13,786 bases of DNA from the NCBI GenBank assembly GCA_035653295.1, contig DASRCB010000338.1, forward strand, positions 1 to 13,786, read 5' to 3'. How positions within the stretch are numbered: position 1 is the stretch's first letter; each line of letters opens with the position of its first letter. Shown here one piece after another: positions 10,233 through 13,786 of the stretch. This DNA is from DASRCB01 sp035653295 (GTDB lineage: Bacteria; Acidobacteriota; Terriglobia; Bryobacterales; Bryobacteraceae). The position numbers were made by a program, and so were the translations under genes. The notes beneath the pieces were generated by a model, which was given only the letters and a program-made list of their open reading frames with translations, was not told the DNA's origin and did no database searches.

Positions 10233-11202
10233 GCGCGCCGACCGGCTCCTCTCGATTCTTCTCCTGCTCCAGATCCACGGCCGCCTAACCGCCCGCGAAC
10301 TGGCCCAGCGTCTGGAGTGTTCTGAGCGCACGATCCTGCGGGACATGGACGCTCTCAGCGCGGCTGGGGTGCCCGTCGTCGCCGATCGTGGCGCCGCCGG
10401 CGGCTGGCGTCTCGTCGGTGGGTATCAAACGAAGCTCACGGGTCTGACCGCGGCCGAGGTGCAGGCGCTGTTCGTCACCGTGCCGGCGCGGCTTCTCGCC
10501 GACCTGGGGCTGAAGGATGATGCGGATGCCGCCCTGCTGAAGCTCCAGGCATCGCTGCCGCCCGCGGGGCAGCGGCATGCCGAGCTCGCGCGCCAGCGGA
10601 TCTGGATCGATACCCGCGGCTGGCGCGATCCCGGCGACGCCATCGCCGCCTTACCAGTCCTGCTCGACGCGGTCTGGCGCGAGCGGCGTGTGCGCTTCGT
10701 CTACGACAGTGCGCTCGGTGAGGCCGGTGGGCGCATCGCCGACCCGCTCGGCCTGGTCGCCAAGGGCAGCGCCTGGTACCTCATTGCGCAGGTTGATGCC
10801 GTGGTGAAAACATATCGAGTATCGCGGATTCGGGAGCCGCTCGTACTGGACGAGCCCAGCGCCCGGCCCGCCGATTTCGATCTGCAGCGCTATTGGGAAC
10901 AGTCGACCATCGAATTCCGGGATAAGCTGCCGCGCTATTACGCCACCTTTCTGGTTCAGCCTTCCGTTCTGCGGTGGGCCCGTTATCGTGGCTGGCGTCT
11001 CGAGGAGGAAACGCCGGAAGCGGGCGGCGTTCGGCTGCGGCTGCGCTTCGACGCCGAAGAGGAAGCGCTTCAGTTCGCCCTCAGTTTCGGCGACAGCCTG
11101 GAGGTGGTCGAACCAGACGACTTGCGCACGGCGACAGCTCAGGCGGCCGCGGCAGTGGCGGCCAGATATCGAACTACTTCGGCGGCGCGGGCGGCAACGT
11201 GA
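10231..11202 (+). CDS. HTH-WYL family transcriptional regulator (YafY-like)
   Basis: A 323-aa regulator. The N terminus (about 1-60) is a DeoR/HTH_11-type winged helix: RLLSILLLLQIHGRLTAREL, then AQRLECSERTILRDMDALSA and the wing GVPVVADRGAAGGWRL. A linker leads to a WYL domain (about 140-210) with the name-giving W182-Y183-L184 in SAWYLIAQVD, plus the usual Tyr and Arg in KTYRVSRI. A C-terminal WCX-like extension follows (about 235-310). WYL proteins bind ligands, sometimes nucleic acids, and control stress or metabolic genes as repressors or activators; many act on a neighbouring gene or on themselves. Here the divergent phosphotransferase gene, 193 bases away, and the repeat at 10217-10232 are the candidate targets. 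The 3' end overlaps the convergent gene 11174-11944 by 29 bases. The final residues (RTTSAARAAT) look disordered. Confidence 0.9.
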   Translation: MRADRLLSILLLLQIHGRLTARELAQRLECSERTILRDMDALSAAGVPVVADRGAAGGWRLVGGYQTKLTGLTAAEVQALFVTVPARLLADLGLKDDADAALLKLQASLPPAGQRHAELARQRIWIDTRGWRDPGDAIAALPVLLDAVWRERRVRFVYDSALGEAGGRIADPLGLVAKGSAWYLIAQVDAVVKTYRVSRIREPLVLDEPSARPADFDLQRYWEQSTIEFRDKLPRYYATFLVQPSVLRWARYRGWRLEEETPEAGGVRLRLRFDAEEEALQFALSFGDSLEVVEPDDLRTATAQAAAAVAARYRTTSAARAAT

Positions 11203-11944
11203 AGTCCACGTTGCGTTGCGCGTTCAGCTTGCGCGACAGATCGCGATCGATGAGGTCCAGACTGGCCTGGTTGATGTCGTGATCGAGGTTCACGTACTTG
11301 ATCGTGTTGCCTTCCACCCACCAACCCAGCGCCGGCACTACGGTGTGGTCCTTAAAGGCGATCAGGTACATCGTCGCTTCCGGCTCGGCCTGCCTGGGCG
11401 GCATGTTCTGGTAATTGCGCATGCCCGCGGACGGCTGCTCGCCCTGATCCTCCATGCCGTAGTCGCGCACCACCGGATTCGCCGTCTCGGGAACGAAGTT
11501 CTGATTGATCACGACAGCCGGGGCCGGCGGCGCGCCCTGCGACTCGTCGTAATAGCCGGGAGGCGGAGCCGAGTAGCCCGGCGGCAGGTAATTGTAATCG
11601 TAGGGCGACGGGCCGACAAAGACGGGATAAGAGAGGATATAGCCGCCGCCGTATCCGCCAAAGCCGCGCCGATGCCCGCCATAGTATCCGCCACCACGGT
11701 AGGCGCCGCTGTATCCGCGCCAGGCGCTGTTCCAGTTCAGCCCATTCGGAAGTCCGGGGTTGATGATACTGCCGGCCGGGGGCGACACGATGCCACGGCC
11801 GACGCCGGAGTAAGATCCGCGCCCGCCGGAGAACCCGCCCGAATACGCGCGAGCCCCGCTGGCGCCGGACCCGCCGGCATGATTCTGCGCCGGAGCCGTA
11901 ACGATCAGAGCCGACGCTGCGATCGCGATGGATATTGCCCGCAT
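11174..11944 (-). CDS. Exported Gly/Tyr/Pro-rich protein with a small conserved C-terminal domain
   Basis: 256 aa from ATG 11944, which has AAGGGGA four bases upstream. Residues 1-20 form a signal peptide (MRAISIAIAASALIVTAPAQ, likely cut after APA). Residues 23-105 are a Gly/Ser/Tyr/Arg-rich low-complexity segment with GYYGG- and GGYGG-type repeats. Residues 110-190 are Pro-rich (PPGYSAPPPGYY). The C terminus, about 191-247, looks folded: TMYLIAFKDHTVVPALGWWV, then EGNTIKYVNLDHDINQASLD and LIDRDLSRKLN. I recall similar tails in several acidobacterial exported proteins of unknown function; this is memory, not a search. The low-complexity part suggests a surface or matrix component, and the tail may be the binding module. 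No catalytic residues or Cys are seen. The gene overlaps the WYL gene tail to tail and diverges from the molybdoenzyme gene. Confidence 0.82.
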   Translation of the reverse strand: MRAISIAIAASALIVTAPAQNHAGGSGASGARAYSGGFSGGRGSYSGVGRGIVSPPAGSIINPGLPNGLNWNSAWRGYSGAYRGGGYYGGHRRGFGGYGGGYILSYPVFVGPSPYDYNYLPPGYSAPPPGYYDESQGAPPAPAVVINQNFVPETANPVVRDYGMEDQGEQPSAGMRNYQNMPPRQAEPEATMYLIAFKDHTVVPALGWWVEGNTIKYVNLDHDINQASLDLIDRDLSRKLNAQRNVDFTLPPAPPK

Positions 11945-11956
11945 GCCATCCCCTTT

Positions 11957-11977
11957 GGCGGCGCACTCCCCGCCGCC
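11957..11977 (-). promoter_or_regulatory. GC-only hairpin in the 5' leader of the exported protein gene
   Basis: On the transcript, GGCGGCG and CGCCGCC form a perfect 7-bp stem with a 7-base loop. The stem's 3' arm directly abuts the AAAGGGG ribosome-binding region. A stable helix here could affect translation or mRNA stability; no effect is shown by sequence alone. It lies wholly downstream of the candidate -10 at 11990-11995. Confidence 0.4.
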
Positions 11978-11989
11978 TCACCCAGCCTC

Positions 11990-11995
11990 ATTCTA
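11990..11995 (-). promoter_or_regulatory. Possible -10 element of the exported protein gene
   Basis: TAGAAT on the minus strand matches TATAAT at five of six positions. It would start transcription near 11983 and give a leader of about 40 bases that contains the 11957-11977 hairpin. The -35 region is poor (TTCGGA at 16 bases spacing). Confidence 0.35.
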
Positions 11996-12018
11996 CGCTC
12001 ACAGGACGTAATCCGAAA

Positions 12019-12030
12019 GTAACGCGTTAC
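12019..12030 (+). promoter_or_regulatory. Perfect 12-bp palindrome upstream of the molybdoenzyme gene: candidate operator
   Basis: GTAACGCGTTAC is identical on both strands. It ends 27 bases before the start codon at 12058 and covers the place of the -35 box relative to the TATAAT at 12046-12051, where no TTGACA-like hexamer is seen. This fits a dimeric regulator site controlling 12058, possibly also the divergent gene at 11944. The regulator is unknown. Confidence 0.45.
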
Positions 12031-12045
12031 GGCCGCCCGAATCGC

Positions 12046-12051
12046 TATAAT
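12046..12051 (+). promoter_or_regulatory. Consensus -10 box giving a predicted leaderless molybdoenzyme mRNA
   Basis: A perfect TATAAT followed by six bases (CCGGAC) and then the ATG at 12058. Transcription normally starts about seven bases after this box, which is the A of the ATG. No Shine-Dalgarno site is present, and the start is independently supported by family similarity. Confidence 0.6.
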
Positions 12052-12057
12052 CCGGAC

Positions 12058-13786
12058 ATGCCCACGCGCCACTCGGTTTGTGCGCTCGACTGCCCCGACG
12101 CGTGCGCGCTGCTCATCAATGTAGATGACGGAAAAGGCTCCCGGCTGCGTGGAGATCCGAATCATCCCGTGACCAGGGGCTTTTTGTGCGGCAAGGTGGC
12201 GAAGTACCTGGATCGGGAATACGCGCCGGACCGCCTGCTGTACCCGCAGAAGCGCGCCGGGGCAAAAGGGGAAGGGCGATTCGAGCGGATCTCCTGGGAT
12301 GAGGCGCTGGACACCATCGCCGCGCGCCTGAATGCCGTGGCCGCCGAGTTCGGACCGGAATCGGTGCTGCCCTACAGCTATGCGGGAACCATGGGCCTGC
12401 TCAACGGCTCGGGCATGGACCGCCGCTTCTTCCACCGCCTGGGCGCGTCCCGTTTGGATCGCACCATCTGCTCGGCCGCGGGAACCGCGGGACTCACCGT
12501 CAGCCAGGGGCTGCGCTACGGCGTCGAGCCCGAGCAGATACCCGAAGCCCGGCTGATCATCGCCTGGGGCGCCAACATCCACGGTACCAATGTCCACTAC
12601 TGGCCGTTTATCGTGGAGGCGCGGCGGCGCGGCGCGCGGCTGTATGTCATCGATCCCGTGCGCACGCGGACCGCGGCTCTGGCCGACAAACACCTGACCA
12701 TCTTTCCGGGCGCCGATATGGCCCTCGCGCTTGGCATGATGCACGTCATCATTGCCGAGCGCCTGCACGATGAGGATTACGTCGCCCGCTATACCAGCGG
12801 CTTCGACGAATTGCGCGACCGCGTGCGCTCGTACACGCCCGAGCGCGCCTCCGCGCTGACGGGCATCGCCGCCGATGAGATCGTCACGCTTGCCCGCGAA
12901 TACGCCACCACCAAACCGGCGCTCATCCGCCTGAACTACGGCATCCAGCGCAGCGAGCGCGGAGGGCGCGCCACCCAGGCCGTCTCCTGCCTTCCGGCGC
13001 TCACGGGCGCCTGGCGGCAGCCGGGCGGCGGACTGGTGCTCTCCACCTCCAACGCTTTCCACATCAACCGGGGCGCGCTCGAAATGCCCGAGCTCCAGCA
13101 TCGCTCCGCTCTGGGGCGCGAAGCGCGCGTCGTAAACATGGCGGAATTGGGAAAGGCCCTCACAGCCCTCGACAACCCGCCTGTGAAAGCGCTGGTGGTA
13201 TACAACTCCAATCCGGCGGCGATCGCGCCCAACCAGTCGCTGGTGCTGCGCGGGATGCGGCGGGAAGACCTGTTCACCGTCGTGCTGGAGCAGTTCCGCA
13301 CCGACACCGCGGATCACGCCGACATCCTGCTGCCCGTGACCACCTTCCTCGAGCACACGGACCTGTATTACGCCTACGGGCATTACTACATGCAACTGGC
13401 CCGCCCGGCGCTGCCGGCCCCGGGCGAGTGCCGCTCGAACGTGGAGATCTTCCGCGCTCTGGCGCAGCGCATGGGATTCGACGATCCCGCGTTCGCCGAG
13501 AGCGAGGACGACATGATTCGCGGGGCCCTCGCATCAGGTCATCTATTTCTTGAAGGAATAACTCTGGAACGCTTGGAATCAGAGCACTTTATTCGACTGA
13601 ACGTGACCCGGGAAGGGAAGCCGTTCGTGCCCTTCGCCGAGGGCGGCTTCGGTTCGCCGTCGGGCCGATTTGCGTTCGACCCGGCGGCGCTCGAGTATAC
13701 CCCGCCCGTGGAATCGCGGCTGGGATCGGAGACCCTGCGCGCGCGTTATCCGCTGGAGCTGGTCTCGTCGAAAAACGACGACAGCA
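12058..13786 (+). CDS. [4Fe-4S] molybdopterin oxidoreductase, DMSO-reductase superfamily, partial (C terminus off the right edge)
   Basis: The frame is open from ATG 12058 for 576 codons to the window end. The N terminus carries the iron-sulfur motif C8-x3-C12-x3-C16-x27-C44 (VCALDCPDACALL ... FLCGKV). The molybdopterin domain follows, with YPQKR, RFERISWDEALD, SYAGTMGLLNGSGMDRRFF, a TICSAAGTAG segment (136-145), LIIAWGANIHGTNVHYWPF and YVIDPVRTRTA. AEGGFGSPSGRF (about 528-539) and YPLELVSSKNDD (about 564-575) mark the junction to the C-terminal dinucleotide-binding domain, which is cut off. There is no Tat signal, so the enzyme is probably cytoplasmic. It should bind bis-MGD molybdenum or tungsten and do two-electron redox chemistry. 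The metal ligand is not obvious: C138 or S139 are candidates, and none may exist. It belongs to a broad, poorly characterised COG0243 group, so the substrate is unknown. No electron-transfer subunit is visible in the window. Codons at 13531-13600 are unusually AT-rich. Confidence 0.93.
   Translation, partial: MPTRHSVCALDCPDACALLINVDDGKGSRLRGDPNHPVTRGFLCGKVAKYLDREYAPDRLLYPQKRAGAKGEGRFERISWDEALDTIAARLNAVAAEFGPESVLPYSYAGTMGLLNGSGMDRRFFHRLGASRLDRTICSAAGTAGLTVSQGLRYGVEPEQIPEARLIIAWGANIHGTNVHYWPFIVEARRRGARLYVIDPVRTRTAALADKHLTIFPGADMALALGMMHVIIAERLHDEDYVARYTSGFDELRDRVRSYTPERASALTGIAADEIVTLAREYATTKPALIRLNYGIQRSERGGRATQAVSCLPALTGAWRQPGGGLVLSTSNAFHINRGALEMPELQHRSALGREARVVNMAELGKALTALDNPPVKALVVYNSNPAAIAPNQSLVLRGMRREDLFTVVLEQFRTDTADHADILLPVTTFLEHTDLYYAYGHYYMQLARPALPAPGECRSNVEIFRALAQRMGFDDPAFAESEDDMIRGALASGHLFLEGITLERLESEHFIRLNVTREGKPFVPFAEGGFGSPSGRFAFDPAALEYTPPVESRLGSETLRARYPLELVSSKNDDS

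Noticed and set aside
10988..12022. 344-aa plus-strand frame overlapping the WYL gene end and the exported-protein gene
   Set aside because: It is out of frame with the WYL domain and antisense to a signal-peptide gene; composition is shadow-like.
11905..13395. 496-aa open frame on the minus strand opposite the molybdoenzyme gene
   Set aside because: The sense strand encodes a clear family protein with cofactor motifs. The antisense product is His/Arg/Gly-rich with no recognisable domain, as expected from GC-rich codon bias.

Overview
The window is a GC-rich, gene-dense stretch of bacterial chromosome with twelve genes, two of them cut by the window edges. The best guess for the host is an acidobacterium of the Solibacter/Bryobacter type. 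This rests on three recalled resemblances, none checked by search: the exported Gly-rich protein with the YLIAFKDH...W/VEGN...SLDLIDRDLS tail (11174-11944), the multi-membrane-span protein with ARPHLFT and W-x-N-L-H-G motifs (1-1372), and a large PAS-rich hybrid kinase. I see no tRNA, rRNA, CRISPR array, transposase, integrase or attachment site. No stretch longer than 300 bases lacks a gene.

Layout, left to right. (a) 1-1372 (-): GT-C-like integral membrane protein, truncated at its C terminus. It diverges from a small 99-aa lipoprotein at 1445-1744 (+). (b) 1757-6552 (-): a signalling and transport block made of an MFS transporter (5395-6552), a five-PAS hybrid histidine kinase (2146-5316) and a stand-alone receiver (1757-2149). 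The receiver's ATG overlaps the kinase stop codon in an ATGA junction. (c) 6593-7162 (+): conserved hypothetical protein, divergent from the MFS gene and overlapping the next gene tail to tail. (d) 7138-8879 (-): an outer-membrane beta-barrel protein followed by a second stand-alone receiver, with a 7-nt overlap (ATGGTGA). (e) 9006-10037 (-): APH/choline-kinase-fold phosphotransferase. (f) 10231-11202 (+): HTH-WYL regulator, divergent from the phosphotransferase. (g) 11174-11944 (-): exported Gly/Tyr/Pro-rich protein, overlapping the WYL gene tail to tail. (h) 12058 to the right edge (+): a [4Fe-4S] molybdopterin oxidoreductase, cut at the start of its C-terminal cofactor-binding domain.

How they work together. 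The clearest unit is the kinase and receiver pair 2146-5316/1757-2149. These are probably made in fixed ratio and form a cytoplasmic sensor and phosphorelay, but no HPt domain or output domain is visible here. The barrel and receiver pair is an odd couple that shares translation. The remaining genes look like independent transcription units.

The most interesting DNA-level signals concern initiation. The molybdoenzyme gene has a perfect TATAAT six bases before its ATG, which predicts a leaderless mRNA, and a perfect 12-bp palindrome where the -35 box should be. The WYL gene has a 6-4-6 inverted repeat running over a -10-like element and its own start codon. The MFS gene has no ATG, GTG or TTG able to encode its first membrane helix. 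I do not recognise a new defence or mobile system in this window.
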